Shown: positions 15,659 to 24,672, counted from the first letter of the stretch. The stretch is 64,000 nt of DNA from Syntrophotaleaceae bacterium (GCA_041390365.1 JAWKQB010000002.1:423501-487500); one strand, 5' to 3'. A program made the numbers and translations. Notes: generated from the letters alone by a model not told the origin.

Positions 15659-16915
15659 ATGAAACGTCAGCATCTGATCTTGTTGAATTTAATCGCTTTC
15701 TTGGGCTTTTCTTGCGCGGCCTGGGCCGCCGGAGACCAGCCGATAGTCCCGGCCTGGAAGGCCGTACCGAACAAGATCGTCAATCAGGCCGGGCTCAAGC
15801 CCGAGAAAAAACTGCCGGCCAACCCCGGAACTCTGGCGGATTGTTTCAGCGAGGACGACTTGACTCGAGCCAGGGGGCGTGACAAAACCATGGCCGGGGC
15901 CAGGCTCTGCGGGGCCGACCTGCAGGGCGCCGTCCTGCAAGATGTCGATTTCAGCGGCGCCAGTCTGGCCGGCGCCAATCTCAGTGGTGCCAACCTGAGA
16001 GGAGCCAACCTCAGCGGCGCCAATCTCATCGGCGTTAACCTTACGCAGGCCGACCTTGAAAACGCCAACCTGAGCGGTGCCAGGCTTGTCAACGCGGAGC
16101 TCGTCGGGGCGAGGCTGGTCAATATCAACGGCGAGAAGGCCGATCTCAGCCGCGCCAAAATGGTGGAGGCCGATCTCACCGGGGCCAGCTTCAAGCAGGC
16201 CACTCTGGTGCGCGTCGACCTGACCCGCGCCAACCTGTTTCGGGCCGGCTTCTATCAGACCAACATGGAGCGGGCCGTGCTCACCCATGCCAGCATGGTG
16301 GATGCGGAAGACCACGGGTCCATCAACATGCTCGAGACCAACCTGACCTATGCCAATCTGGATCATGTCAACATGGGCTCGCACGGGAACTATGCCAGTC
16401 TTTCCAAGGCCAATCTCACCGAGGCCTCCTGCCGCAACGCACGCATGGGCTGGGTTCGCCTGAACGAGGCGACCTGTTTCAGGACCGATTTCAGCGGGGC
16501 CATGCTGAAGCGGGCCTACCTGAACCGAACCAACGCGCAGCGCGCCGTGTTTAACCAGGCTGATGTCAGCGGCCTCCAGGGCGAGGGCGCCGACTTGAGC
16601 TTCGCCCATTTTAAGAACGCCAACCTTTCCGGCGCCGAGCTGAAAGCAGCCAACCTCGGCAGCGCCGATCTTCGCGACGCGAATCTAGCGCAGGCCAAGG
16701 CCAATGATGCCAGCTTCAAGGCCGCCATGCTGCAGAACGCTGACTGCACCAAAGCCAAGTTTGCCCGCGCCGATTTCGAGGGCGCCAATATCACCGGGGC
16801 GAATTTTGAAGATGCCAACGTCTTTCATGCCCGTTTCGATACCATATGGAAGAACTACCTGAAGGACCAGGACCTCTATGCCAGCCAGTACAAGGATATT
16901 GAATGGATCGAATAG
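15659..16915 (+). CDS. Exported pentapeptide-repeat protein
   Basis: 418 residues from ATG 15659, preceded by GGAGGG. Residues 1-24 are a cleavable signal peptide ending AAWAAGD. From about residue 75 to 400 the protein is built of A(D/N)LXX pentapeptide repeats (for example GANLSGANLRGANLSGANL), which fold as a right-handed quadrilateral beta-helix. A short non-repeat segment precedes them (LADCFSEDDLTRARGRDK). Most known pentapeptide proteins are cytoplasmic (Qnr, MfpA); a signal peptide suggests a periplasmic or secreted scaffold. No enzyme motif is visible. It stands alone, ending at a bidirectional-looking terminator. Confidence 0.88.
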   Translation: MKRQHLILLNLIAFLGFSCAAWAAGDQPIVPAWKAVPNKIVNQAGLKPEKKLPANPGTLADCFSEDDLTRARGRDKTMAGARLCGADLQGAVLQDVDFSGASLAGANLSGANLRGANLSGANLIGVNLTQADLENANLSGARLVNAELVGARLVNINGEKADLSRAKMVEADLTGASFKQATLVRVDLTRANLFRAGFYQTNMERAVLTHASMVDAEDHGSINMLETNLTYANLDHVNMGSHGNYASLSKANLTEASCRNARMGWVRLNEATCFRTDFSGAMLKRAYLNRTNAQRAVFNQADVSGLQGEGADLSFAHFKNANLSGAELKAANLGSADLRDANLAQAKANDASFKAAMLQNADCTKAKFARADFEGANITGANFEDANVFHARFDTIWKNYLKDQDLYASQYKDIEWIE

Positions 16916-17075
16916 CCGGCAATGGGCGCGATTGCTGAGTGATGAAGGCAAGGATGGCCCGGGGGCGGCTTCCCTGGAGGAGGTCTGGTGGCCGGAGAAG
17001 TCAGGTCCCAAGTCGGGAACCACTTTCGAGCATTCCTTCCTGGCGCTCAGCACAAATTTTTCCTCCCTATAAATC

Positions 17076-17115
17076 AAAAAACCGCCTGGGCCTTCTTGGC
17101 CACAAACGGTTTTTT
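17076..17115. terminator. Terminator between convergent genes
   Basis: AAAAAACCG at 17076-17084 pairs with CGGTTTTTT at 17107-17115, with an inner GGCC/GGCC pair. The A-run and T-run would work for both the pentapeptide gene and the minus-strand CoA-transferase. Confidence 0.7.
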
Positions 17116-17158
17116 CGTCCCTTTCGTTTGTGCTTCATGACTTGCAAACTGGCCGACA

Positions 17159-18718
17159 TCAATCCCAGCTGTCCAGCTTCATGGTGCCGCGCTCGGCCAG
17201 GTTTTGCTGCATGCGGAATACTTTTTCCAGGATGTGAGGTTCGTGACCGCAGGCGTTGGCCAGGCAATAGGCGCTGGCACGGTCGAAATAATCCTGCAGG
17301 ATCGGCCGGTAGTCGGGATGGACGCAGCGGTCGATGATGACCTGGGCCCGGTCGCGGGGGCAGAGCCCGCGCAGGTCGGCGAGGCCCTGTTCGGTGACCA
17401 GCACGTCGAGGTCGTGCTCCGTATGGTCGACATGGGGCACCATGGGCACCACGCAGCTGATGCCGGTGGGATCGGTTTTAGTGGGGCGCACCGAGGGGGT
17501 GTGCATGATCGACAGGAAGGCGTTGCGCAGGAAGTCGCCCGAACCGCCGATGCCGTTGATCATCCTTGTGCCTCCGACCAGGGTCGAATTGGCGTGGGCG
17601 TAGATGTCGAACTCGACGGGAGTATTCATGGCGATGACGCCGAGGCGGCGGATGATCTCGGGATTGTTGGCCAATTGCTGGGGTCGCAGTACGATGCGGC
17701 TGGTGTAGCCGTCCCAGTTGTCGTAGAGACGCTGAAAGCCCTTTGCCGACAGGGACAGGGAGGTGGCGCTGGCGAACTCGAGCTTGCCTGAATCGAAAAA
17801 GTCGAGCATGGTGTCCTGCAACACCTCGGTGTACACGGTCAGGTTGGTGAACGGGCCCTTGACCAGACCGCCGACCACGGCATTGGCGATATTGCCGACG
17901 CCGGACTGCAGGGGCAGGAGGTTGGCGGGCAGCCGCCCGGCTCTGACCTCGAACTGGAAGAAGTCGAGGATGTGGCTGGCGATGTTTTCGGAAACAGCGT
18001 CGGTGGCGCCGAGGGGGCGCCCGTTGTCTGACTCCGTCGATTCCACGATGGCCACGATCTTGTCCGGGTTGCAGGGCACATAGATCGTCCCGATGCGGTC
18101 CTGTACCCTGCTGATCAGGTAAGGCTTGCGGTTGGGTGGAGGATCGGGCAGGACGATATCGTGCAGGCCCTCGTGGGACGGAATGGCGGTATTAAGCTCG
18201 ATGATCAGGTGTTCGGCGGTCTGAATGACTTCGGCCGCGATGCCCACCGATCCGGCGAGGATGATATGGCCTTCCTCGGTGATGGCGCTCGCCTCGACGA
18301 TGCCGATATCCAGTTTCCCGCCGAGATCCTTGGTATAGAAGCCGTAGACAAGGTCCTGGGCAAACATGCTCAGGTGTTTGTCGTGCATCCGGATCCGGCC
18401 ACTGTTGATCCCTTTCTGGATGTTCTTGCCGCTCTGATAGGGCCAACGCCGGGCGATCATGTCAAGAGAGGCCCAGCGGTCTTCGGTCTCGGTGCCGACT
18501 GAAGCACCGATCAGGAGATTGAACCGCAGTTTCCCCTGCAGATTGTTGGATTCAACATGATCGGCAAGGGCCTTGGGGATGGCCTTTGGATAACCGACGG
18601 GGGTGAATCCCGACCAGCCCAGGTTCATGCCGTCCCTGAACAGGGGGATGATCTCCTGCACGGTCCTGATCTTGTCGTGCAGATCCCGGCAGCGGATTCG
18701 ATTTTTCAGCTCTGACAT
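17159..18718 (-). CDS. Succinyl-CoA:acetate CoA-transferase / acetyl-CoA hydrolase family
   Basis: 519 residues, the usual size of the AarC/Cat1/Ato family. The catalytic Glu is Glu298 in VYTEVLQD, which forms the glutamyl-CoA thioester; other family blocks are GVGNIANAVVGG near 273 and GIGGSGDFLRNA near 390. In Geobacter and relatives this enzyme (Ato) turns acetate plus succinyl-CoA into acetyl-CoA plus succinate, activating acetate for the TCA cycle and replacing succinyl-CoA synthetase. Assignment of direction and substrate is inference from the family and the likely lineage. A GAGGAG site precedes the ATG; bamD lies 60 bases upstream on the same strand and may be co-transcribed. Confidence 0.9.
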   Translation of the reverse strand: MSELKNRIRCRDLHDKIRTVQEIIPLFRDGMNLGWSGFTPVGYPKAIPKALADHVESNNLQGKLRFNLLIGASVGTETEDRWASLDMIARRWPYQSGKNIQKGINSGRIRMHDKHLSMFAQDLVYGFYTKDLGGKLDIGIVEASAITEEGHIILAGSVGIAAEVIQTAEHLIIELNTAIPSHEGLHDIVLPDPPPNRKPYLISRVQDRIGTIYVPCNPDKIVAIVESTESDNGRPLGATDAVSENIASHILDFFQFEVRAGRLPANLLPLQSGVGNIANAVVGGLVKGPFTNLTVYTEVLQDTMLDFFDSGKLEFASATSLSLSAKGFQRLYDNWDGYTSRIVLRPQQLANNPEIIRRLGVIAMNTPVEFDIYAHANSTLVGGTRMINGIGGSGDFLRNAFLSIMHTPSVRPTKTDPTGISCVVPMVPHVDHTEHDLDVLVTEQGLADLRGLCPRDRAQVIIDRCVHPDYRPILQDYFDRASAYCLANACGHEPHILEKVFRMQQNLAERGTMKLDSWD

Positions 18719-18778
18719 CGGTGTCTCCTCAAATGGACCGCCGGGTCCGGCTTTTCCCTCTGTTCTGCTGGGATCGGG

Positions 18779-19516
18779 TTACAGCTCCTGCAGAATCTCC
18801 TGTGTATCTTCGGCCAGTTCGCTTTGAGGAAAGTCGCGCAACAGTGCTTCGAACTGAAGGACGGCCAGGGGCGGATGCCCGCCGGCCAGATAGGCTTTTC
18901 CAAGGTAGAAGCGAACCTTGTCCATTTCCGAAAACTGCGGGTAGTCCTCGAGGATCTGTCGCAGACGGCCGATAGCCGCCCGATTTTCCTTGGTTTTCCA
19001 GTAGAACCGTCCGACGTAGAGTTCATGTCCGGCCAACTGGTCTTGACAGAACTGAATGAAGGACGGGGTTTTCTCTGCGAGGGGATGATCGGGAAACAGA
19101 TTCGCCAGGCTTTCGAAGGCGACCATGGCATTTCGGGTGGCCGTCTGATCCCGGTCGATGGCCAGAATCTGGTTGTAGTGTGACAGGCCGAGTTGGTACA
19201 TGATCCGGGGGGCTTCAGGATGACCCGGATGCTGCTTCAGAAAATCCTCGTAGGCGGTGGCGGCTTCAACATAATTTTCCGCCTCGAAATGGGCGTCGGC
19301 GATCTTCAGCTCAGCCCGCATATTCAAGTCGGCCGTCTCGTAAATTTCCCTGGCCTTTTCCAGAACTTCGATGGCTTCCGTATAGCGCCCCTCCGAATAG
19401 AGTGTTTCCCCCTCCTGATAATAGGCCTGAGCGGTTTTTGGGGCAGCCTGGTTCGAGGACATGCACCCCGGGAGAAGCAGCAGGGTCGGCACAAGACACA
19501 GCAGGACCTGTTTCAT
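18779..19516 (-). CDS. bamD: Outer membrane protein assembly factor BamD
   Basis: 245 residues. Lipoprotein signal with lipobox LLPGC (Cys at 18). The rest is tetratricopeptide-like helices: AQAYYQEGETLYSEGRYTEA near 30, NYVEAATAYEDFLKQHPGHPEA near 85, and FYLGKAYLAGGHPPLAVLQF near 205. This is the BamD (YfiO/ComL) layout, the essential lipoprotein partner of BamA in outer-membrane protein insertion. Length matches E. coli BamD (245). It follows rpoH on the same strand but behind a strong terminator, so it has its own promoter in 19517-19720, which I could not pinpoint. Confidence 0.9.
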   Translation of the reverse strand: MKQVLLCLVPTLLLLPGCMSSNQAAPKTAQAYYQEGETLYSEGRYTEAIEVLEKAREIYETADLNMRAELKIADAHFEAENYVEAATAYEDFLKQHPGHPEAPRIMYQLGLSHYNQILAIDRDQTATRNAMVAFESLANLFPDHPLAEKTPSFIQFCQDQLAGHELYVGRFYWKTKENRAAIGRLRQILEDYPQFSEMDKVRFYLGKAYLAGGHPPLAVLQFEALLRDFPQSELAEDTQEILQEL

Positions 19517-19723
19517 TGTAGTGATACCTCGATCTGCGGGTTGGATTATCGATTGAAGGCCGGCTTGTTTCGTCTGAACGCCGATTTCCAGAAGTGAACA
19601 AATTAAGGGATTCGGCGGAATTTGTCAATCGCCTGGCAATTCTCTGAAAACAGCCGGTGAACCAGGGGGATCGCAGGCCGATCTTGTTGATCGCAGGGCG
19701 GGAACCGCTTTCGGCTGGCAAAC

Positions 19724-19750
19724 AAAAAAAGTCCCTGGGTAGGGACTTTT
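19724..19750 (-). terminator. Intrinsic terminator of rpoH
   Basis: Stem AAAAGTCCCT (19727-19736) with AGGGACTTTT (19741-19750), loop GGGT; on the minus strand it is followed by a run of seven U (19730-19724). Confidence 0.9.
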
Positions 19751-19754
19751 CAGG

Positions 19755-20603
19755 TCAGGTGCTTTCGGCAAGCAGCAATGCTTCCTTGACTTTATTGAGA
19801 GCCTGCTTTTCGATCTGGCGTATCCGCTCCCGGCTGACACCATAATCGTCCGCGAGTTCCTGAAGGGTTTTCGGGGTTTCGCAAAGAATTCGGTCCCGAA
19901 TGATATGCCGTTCCCGGTCATTGAGACGGCCCATTGCGTTCTCGACCCTGTGGGAGAGCAGCCTGGTTTCCTCGTGTTCGAGGAGCAGCTGCTCCTGATT
20001 GTCGCGATCGTCGGCAAGGGAGTCGAGCAGGGTATGGTTATCGTTTTCGGTCAGATCGAGATCCAGGGAGGTATCCCTTCCAGCCATGCGCAAGGCCATT
20101 TCCTCGACTTCGTCATCCCGCACCGCCAGTTCATTGGCGATAGCATGAGCCGCTTCCCCTCCCGTCAGGCGGGAAATGGCGCGGGTTGTCTGCTTGAGTT
20201 TGAAGAACAGCTTTTTCTGCGCCTGGGTGGTGCCGATCTTCACCAGCGACCAGTTTTTCATGACGAAATTGTTGATGTAGGCGCGAATCCACCAGACAGC
20301 GTAGGTAATGAACTTGAGTCCCCGTTCCGGATCGAATTTCTTCAAAGCCATCATCAGCCCGATATTCCCCTCCTGGATCAGATCCAGAATTTTTAGACCG
20401 TACCCCCGGTACTCGTGCGCGATCTTAACCACGAAGCGCAGGTTGGAACAGATGAGCCGATGCGCGGCTTTCAGATCGCCTTGCTGTCGATAGGCGGTGG
20501 CCAGTTGGTACTCCTCTTCCCGGGACAAGAGGTCGAACTGCTTGATCTGGGTGATATAAAGATCCAGTGCGTCCGGAACCAGTGGCAGGAAAGCGGTACT
20601 CAT
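19755..20603 (-). CDS. rpoH: RNA polymerase heat-shock sigma factor RpoH (sigma-32)
   Basis: 282 residues from ATG 20603 (AGGAG upstream); an extended reading to 20678 would run through the operator. Sigma-70 regions are in order: region 2 at about 40-115 with NLRFVVKIAHEY, GLKILDLIQEGNIGLM and FITYAVWWIRAYI; the RpoH-specific box QAQKKLFFKLK near 128-138; region 4 at about 225-280 with LQELADDYGVSRERIRQIE. It directs transcription of heat-shock genes. The promoter is overlain by a CIRCE element, so HrcA should repress it. The gene ends at a strong terminator and is monocistronic. Confidence 0.95.
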   Translation of the reverse strand: MSTAFLPLVPDALDLYITQIKQFDLLSREEEYQLATAYRQQGDLKAAHRLICSNLRFVVKIAHEYRGYGLKILDLIQEGNIGLMMALKKFDPERGLKFITYAVWWIRAYINNFVMKNWSLVKIGTTQAQKKLFFKLKQTTRAISRLTGGEAAHAIANELAVRDDEVEEMALRMAGRDTSLDLDLTENDNHTLLDSLADDRDNQEQLLLEHEETRLLSHRVENAMGRLNDRERHIIRDRILCETPKTLQELADDYGVSRERIRQIEKQALNKVKEALLLAEST

Positions 20604-20639
20604 GTCGGCAGCTCCTGAATAGCCTGTTAATTTAGAGGT

Positions 20640-20666
20640 TTGGCACTCTGGTGTTAAGAGTGCTAA
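20640..20666. promoter_or_regulatory. CIRCE operator (HrcA site) upstream of rpoH
   Basis: TTGGCACTC (20640-20648), nine-base spacer, GAGTGCTAA (20658-20666). This equals the CIRCE consensus TTAGCACTC-N9-GAGTGCTAA with one mismatch. It lies immediately downstream of the -10 box on the rpoH strand, so a bound HrcA dimer would cover the transcription start. Confidence 0.92.
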
Positions 20667-20668
20667 TA

Positions 20669-20697
20669 TATATAACAAGTAATATAGTTCTGCGCAA
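20669..20697 (-). promoter_or_regulatory. Sigma-70 promoter of rpoH
   Basis: On the minus strand TTGCGC (20697-20692) and TATATA (20674-20669) with a 17-base spacer; the CIRCE operator follows at once. Confidence 0.6.
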
Positions 20698-20751
20698 GAC
20701 GTTTTCTTTCACCCGTTGGTCTTTTCCGGAAAATTTGGCAGGAATTGTTGA

Positions 20752-20780
20752 TTGACAGAAGGAATTCCGCTACCCATAAT
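20752..20780 (+). promoter_or_regulatory. Sigma-70 promoter for the TerB-methyltransferase-recQ run
   Basis: TTGACA at 20752-20757 and CATAAT at 20775-20780, 17-base spacer. A 7-bp hairpin with a GAAA loop (20778-20795) begins within it. Confidence 0.6.
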
Positions 20781-20885
20781 GGCGGAAACGCCATTTTCCC
20801 TGTCAGCCGTCAGGGGAACAATCAAGGCGAATTCATAAGCCAAAGGTCCTGAGCAAATCTGCAAGGCCTTGCGGAGATAGAGGGC

Positions 20886-21371
20886 ATGCTAAAAAAACTC
20901 GGTCGCTTGTTGCAACCGAAAAATGGTGCCGAGTCGGAAAACCGGTTCGGAAATCTGCACCTGGCGCGGGCGGTGCTGCTTCTGGAAATGGTCCATGTGG
21001 ATTTTGCCGGGGAGCCGATAGAGGAGGAGTTTGTGTTTCATGCTTTGCGGGAAGGCTTTGACCTGACTGGTGAAGAGACCCGGCAGCTCCTCGCTCACGC
21101 TCGGCAGGAGCGGGAAAAAAGCCTCGACCTGCACCAGTTCACCCGACAGATCAACGAGGCCTGTTCCCGGGAGGAGAAGACATCCCTGCTCGAAACTTTC
21201 TGGCGATTGGCTCACGTCGATGGCAAGATCGACAAGTACGAGGAAGCCCTGATGCGCCGCCTGACAACGCTGTTGCGTCTGTCCCACCGCCAGATGATCG
21301 AGGCAAAACTGAAGGTTCGTGAAGAACTGGGGCTGCGGCGCTCGGACGGCTCGATCCGACCCCTTTCGTGA
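20886..21371 (+). CDS. TerB-family (tellurite resistance / DjlA-like) protein
   Basis: 161 residues, all-helical, cytoplasmic. The C-terminal two thirds match the TerB fold: LLEMVHVDFAGEPIEEEF near 30-50 and FWRLAHVDGKIDKYEEALMRRLTTLLRLSH near 108-138, each with the acidic D-G/E-x-x-x-E pattern that can bind metal. TerB domains occur alone or fused to DnaJ (DjlA) and are linked to stress or envelope functions; no specific role is evident. Its stop overlaps the next start (GTGA), so it is coupled to the methyltransferase and recQ. Confidence 0.85.
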   Translation: MLKKLGRLLQPKNGAESENRFGNLHLARAVLLLEMVHVDFAGEPIEEEFVFHALREGFDLTGEETRQLLAHARQEREKSLDLHQFTRQINEACSREEKTSLLETFWRLAHVDGKIDKYEEALMRRLTTLLRLSHRQMIEAKLKVREELGLRRSDGSIRPLS

Positions 21372-22003
21372 CGCCCGGCCGGGATCTCCTTCATATGGCC
21401 TCCTGGGCCCAATCCCTGCTGGCGGAGGTTTTGAGTCCCGGCGAACTGGCGGTGGATCTAACCGCCGGTAACGGTCGCGATACCTGCTTTCTGCAACAGA
21501 TCCTCGGTCCGCAAGGACGGATCCTGGCTTTCGATATCCAGTTGAAAGCTCTCGAAATTACCGCCGGCCGTCTTGCCGGCACCGCGGCGCGGATCTTCGG
21601 TCCCTCGCCGGCAGATCCCGGACACCCCGTGATAGCGGGGATTCATCTCATCCACGCCTGTCATGGACAGTTGGCTGACTATCTCCGGGAGCCGGCGGAC
21701 GGAATCATCGCCAACCTCGGCTATCTGCCGGGAGGGGATCACAGGGCGAAAACCGTTGAGGCGACCACCCGGCAAGCGCTGGAACAGGCCCTTGCCCTGC
21801 TTAAACCCGGCGGGCGTTTGGCGGTCGTGGCCTATACCGGCCATGAAGGCGCAGGAGAGGAAGCCGAAAGTGTGGAACGGATCTTCTCAAATCTGTCTCC
21901 CCGATTCTGGAATGTTTTACGGCTGACCGCCGCCAACCGGTTTCGAGCTCCGTTTCTGCTGGTGGCGGAAAAACGCATCGACCCAGGCCATGACCCTGAA
22001 TGA
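21368..22003 (+). CDS. SAM-dependent methyltransferase (YtqB / rRNA methylase family)
   Basis: 211 residues starting with GTG at 21368, overlapping the TerB stop. The SAM-binding motif is VDLTAGNGRDTCFL near 32-45, a form typical of the YtqB family (DLTxGNGxDTxFL), followed by FDIQLKAL and later IIANLGYLPGGDH near 115-127, where the NLGYLPGGD motif is diagnostic. B. subtilis TrmR/YtqB methylates a tRNA mnm5s2U group, so a tRNA or rRNA substrate is likely. The end overlaps the recQ start by 14 bases. Confidence 0.88.
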   Translation: MTPGRDLLHMASWAQSLLAEVLSPGELAVDLTAGNGRDTCFLQQILGPQGRILAFDIQLKALEITAGRLAGTAARIFGPSPADPGHPVIAGIHLIHACHGQLADYLREPADGIIANLGYLPGGDHRAKTVEATTRQALEQALALLKPGGRLAVVAYTGHEGAGEEAESVERIFSNLSPRFWNVLRLTAANRFRAPFLLVAEKRIDPGHDPE

Positions 22004-23807
22004 TCCCACCCTTCAGAGCACCACTCCCCTCGACACCCTGCAGCGGGTTTTCGGCTATCGCGCCTTTCGCCCCCACCAGCAGGAGATTGTCCAAGGGCTC
22101 ATCGCGGGGAACGACACTTTCGTGCTGATGCCTACCGGTGGCGGAAAGTCTCTCTGCTATCAGATCCCGGCTCTCCACCGGCCTGGAATCGGCATCGTGG
22201 TCTCCCCCCTCATCTCCCTGATGAAAGACCAGGTGGACGCTTTGCGCGCCAACGGCGTAAAGGCGGCTTACTACAATTCCTCGCTCGGTCAGCGGGAATC
22301 CCGGCAAGTTCTCCGCCAACTGCATGGCAACCAACTCGATCTTCTCTACGTCGCACCCGAACGTCTGATGACCGAAGGTTTTCTTGAGCGCCTGAAAAAC
22401 CTGGAGGTGGCGCTGTTTGCCATCGACGAGGCCCATTGCGTGTCCCAATGGGGCCATGATTTCCGTCCGGAATACATTCAGCTGGGCGCTCTTCGGCGGC
22501 ATTTTCCTGAAGTGCCGGTCATCGCTCTGACCGCGACTGCCGACGAACAGACACGCCGTGATATTCTCGAGCGGCTTGGATTGAAGAACGCCAGGTGTTT
22601 TGCCGCAGGCTTCGACCGGCCGAACATCCGCTATACCGTCGTGCAAAAAAATCGTCCGGCGGACCAGCTCAGGATATTTCTGGAAAGAAACCGCAACCAG
22701 CCGGGCATCGTCTATGCCCTGAGCCGCAAGCGGGTGGAAGAAGTGGCGCAGAGGTTATGTGACACGGGTTTGGCGGCGGCTCCCTATCATGCCGGGCTCG
22801 GGGACGGGGAACGGCAGCGGGTGCAGGAGGCTTTCCTGCGGGACGACCTGCAGATCGTGGTGGCCACCGTGGCCTTCGGCATGGGCATCGACAAGTCCAA
22901 CGTCCGCTTCGTGGTCCATTACGACCTGCCGAAGAATATCGAAAGCTACTACCAGGAAACCGGCCGCGCAGGCCGCGACGGTCTTCCCGCCGAAGCCCTG
23001 CTGCTGTTCGGCTATGGGGATATCGCCATCAGCCGGGGTCTGATCGAGCAGGGTCGCAATGAACGCCAGAATCGCATCGAGCTTCACAAGCTGCAGGCCA
23101 TGGTCGCCTTCGCCGAGGCCCTGACCTGTCGTCGCCGCGTTTTGCTCGGATATTTCGGGGATTCCCTGGAGGAGGACTGCGGCAACTGCGACATCTGTCT
23201 GGATCCTCCGGAAACGTATGATGCCACCCAGGATGCGCAAAAGGCCCTGAGCTGCGTTTATCGGGTCGGGCAGCGTTTTGGGGCGGGTCACGTCATAGAC
23301 GTGCTGAGGGGGGCCGAAACCCAGCGGGTGCGTAATCTCGGCCACAATCGACTCTCCACCTACGGCATCGGCACCCATCTCGGCAAGGATGAATGGGGCA
23401 GCCTGATCCAGCAGCTGATTCACCGGGGTTATTTGATTCAGGATGTTGGAAACTATTCGGTTTTGAAGTTGACCGAAGCCGCCCGCCCCCTTCTGCGCGG
23501 GGATCTGAAACTGCTGCTGGCCCGCCCCCGGGTGAGGATCGCTCCCGCGAAAAAGTCCGCGGCCAGAAGCGCTGTTTCCAGGGATGGCGACCCGGGCCTT
23601 TTCGAAGCCCTGCGGCGCCTGCGGAAGCAGATCGCCGATCGCGATGGGGTGCCCCCCTTCGTCGTATTCACCGATGCCGCCCTCGCCGAAATGTCTGCGG
23701 AAAAACCCCTCGACGACGCTTCTTTTCTGGGAATCAATGGTGTCGGGCAGGTCAAGTTGGAGCGGTACGGAAAGGATTTTCTGGATCTGATCCGTTCTTT
23801 TGACTGA
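21990..23807 (+). CDS. recQ: ATP-dependent DNA helicase RecQ
   Basis: 605 residues with the complete bacterial RecQ layout. Helicase domain: FRPHQQEIV, Walker A MPTGGGKSLCYQ near 48, DEAHC near 146, and motif VI region QETGRAGRDG near 318. The RQC part carries zinc-binding Cys (CRRRVLLGYFG ... CGNCDIC near 372-400) and a winged helix. A C-terminal HRDC domain (about 527-600: LFEALRRLRKQIADRDGVPPFVVF) ends the protein. RecQ unwinds 3'-tailed duplexes in RecF-type recombination repair. Co-transcribed with the methyltransferase; xthA follows after 31 bases, so two DNA repair genes are linked. Confidence 0.96.
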   Translation: MTLNDPTLQSTTPLDTLQRVFGYRAFRPHQQEIVQGLIAGNDTFVLMPTGGGKSLCYQIPALHRPGIGIVVSPLISLMKDQVDALRANGVKAAYYNSSLGQRESRQVLRQLHGNQLDLLYVAPERLMTEGFLERLKNLEVALFAIDEAHCVSQWGHDFRPEYIQLGALRRHFPEVPVIALTATADEQTRRDILERLGLKNARCFAAGFDRPNIRYTVVQKNRPADQLRIFLERNRNQPGIVYALSRKRVEEVAQRLCDTGLAAAPYHAGLGDGERQRVQEAFLRDDLQIVVATVAFGMGIDKSNVRFVVHYDLPKNIESYYQETGRAGRDGLPAEALLLFGYGDIAISRGLIEQGRNERQNRIELHKLQAMVAFAEALTCRRRVLLGYFGDSLEEDCGNCDICLDPPETYDATQDAQKALSCVYRVGQRFGAGHVIDVLRGAETQRVRNLGHNRLSTYGIGTHLGKDEWGSLIQQLIHRGYLIQDVGNYSVLKLTEAARPLLRGDLKLLLARPRVRIAPAKKSAARSAVSRDGDPGLFEALRRLRKQIADRDGVPPFVVFTDAALAEMSAEKPLDDASFLGINGVGQVKLERYGKDFLDLIRSFD

Positions 23808-23838
23808 ATTTCATTTCTCGCCCATGTGAAGAATTTTT

Positions 23839-24672
23839 ATGAAGATCGTCAGTTTCAATATCAACGGCATCCGGGCCCGTCTGCATCAGCTTCAGTCGAT
23901 CATTGAACGGCATCGACCGGACATCATCGGTCTGCAGGAAATCAAGGTGCAGGACGGCGATTTTCCCATCGCCGCCATCCGGGGTATGGGCTACCAGGTC
24001 CATTTTCACGGGCAGAAGAGCCACTATGGCGTCGCTCTGCTGTCAAAGAGCGAGCCACTCGCAGTCGACAAGGGTTTTCCCGAGGACGGACCGGAGGACC
24101 AGCGGCGTCTCATCGCCGCCGACTATCCGTTGCCGGACGGCACCCGGCTGCGGGTGGTCAACGGCTATTTTCCCCAGGGCGAAAGCCGTGGTCATCCGGT
24201 CAAGTTTCCGGCCAAGAAACGTTTTTTCGAAAATCTGCATGCGCTTCTACACCAGAAATTCCACCCGGAAGATAAGCTGGTGCTCATGGGCGACGCCAAT
24301 GTCGCTCCGGATGATCTGGATGTCGGAATCGGTGAGGATAACATTCTTCGATGGTTGCGCAGCGGCAAGTGCAGTTTTTTGCCGGAGGAGCGGGACTGGC
24401 TGAAAAAACTTCAGGATTGGGGGCTGGTCGATACCTTTCGCCTCAGATACCCCACGATCTGTGACCGTTTCAGCTGGTTCGACTACCGCAGTCGCGGCTT
24501 TGAGCGGGAGCCCAGAAGGGGTCTGCGCATCGATCTGCTGCTGGCCACCGATTCCCTGGCCGTCTGCTGCTCTGATTCAGGCATCGATTACGATATCCGT
24601 GCCATGGAGCGGCCCTCTGATCATTGCCCGGTCTGGGCTGAATTCGACCTTCCAATTCGGCTTTCGTTCTGA
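23839..24672 (+). CDS. xthA: Exodeoxyribonuclease III
   Basis: 277 residues. Exonuclease-endonuclease-phosphatase fold with MKIVSFNINGIRA at the start, metal-binding Glu in GLQEIKVQD near 35, the YFPQGE loop near 115, GDANVAPDDLDVG near 152, WFDYRSRGFE near 220 and the catalytic Asp-His in PSDHCPVWAEF near 260. It acts as AP endonuclease and 3'-5' exonuclease in base excision repair. The length is close to E. coli ExoIII (268). Confidence 0.93.
   Translation: MKIVSFNINGIRARLHQLQSIIERHRPDIIGLQEIKVQDGDFPIAAIRGMGYQVHFHGQKSHYGVALLSKSEPLAVDKGFPEDGPEDQRRLIAADYPLPDGTRLRVVNGYFPQGESRGHPVKFPAKKRFFENLHALLHQKFHPEDKLVLMGDANVAPDDLDVGIGEDNILRWLRSGKCSFLPEERDWLKKLQDWGLVDTFRLRYPTICDRFSWFDYRSRGFEREPRRGLRIDLLLATDSLAVCCSDSGIDYDIRAMERPSDHCPVWAEFDLPIRLSF

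Noticed and set aside
15689..16609. A 306-residue minus-strand frame opposite the pentapeptide gene
   Set aside because: Its apparent repeats mirror the pentapeptide repeat DNA on the other strand; no ribosome site.
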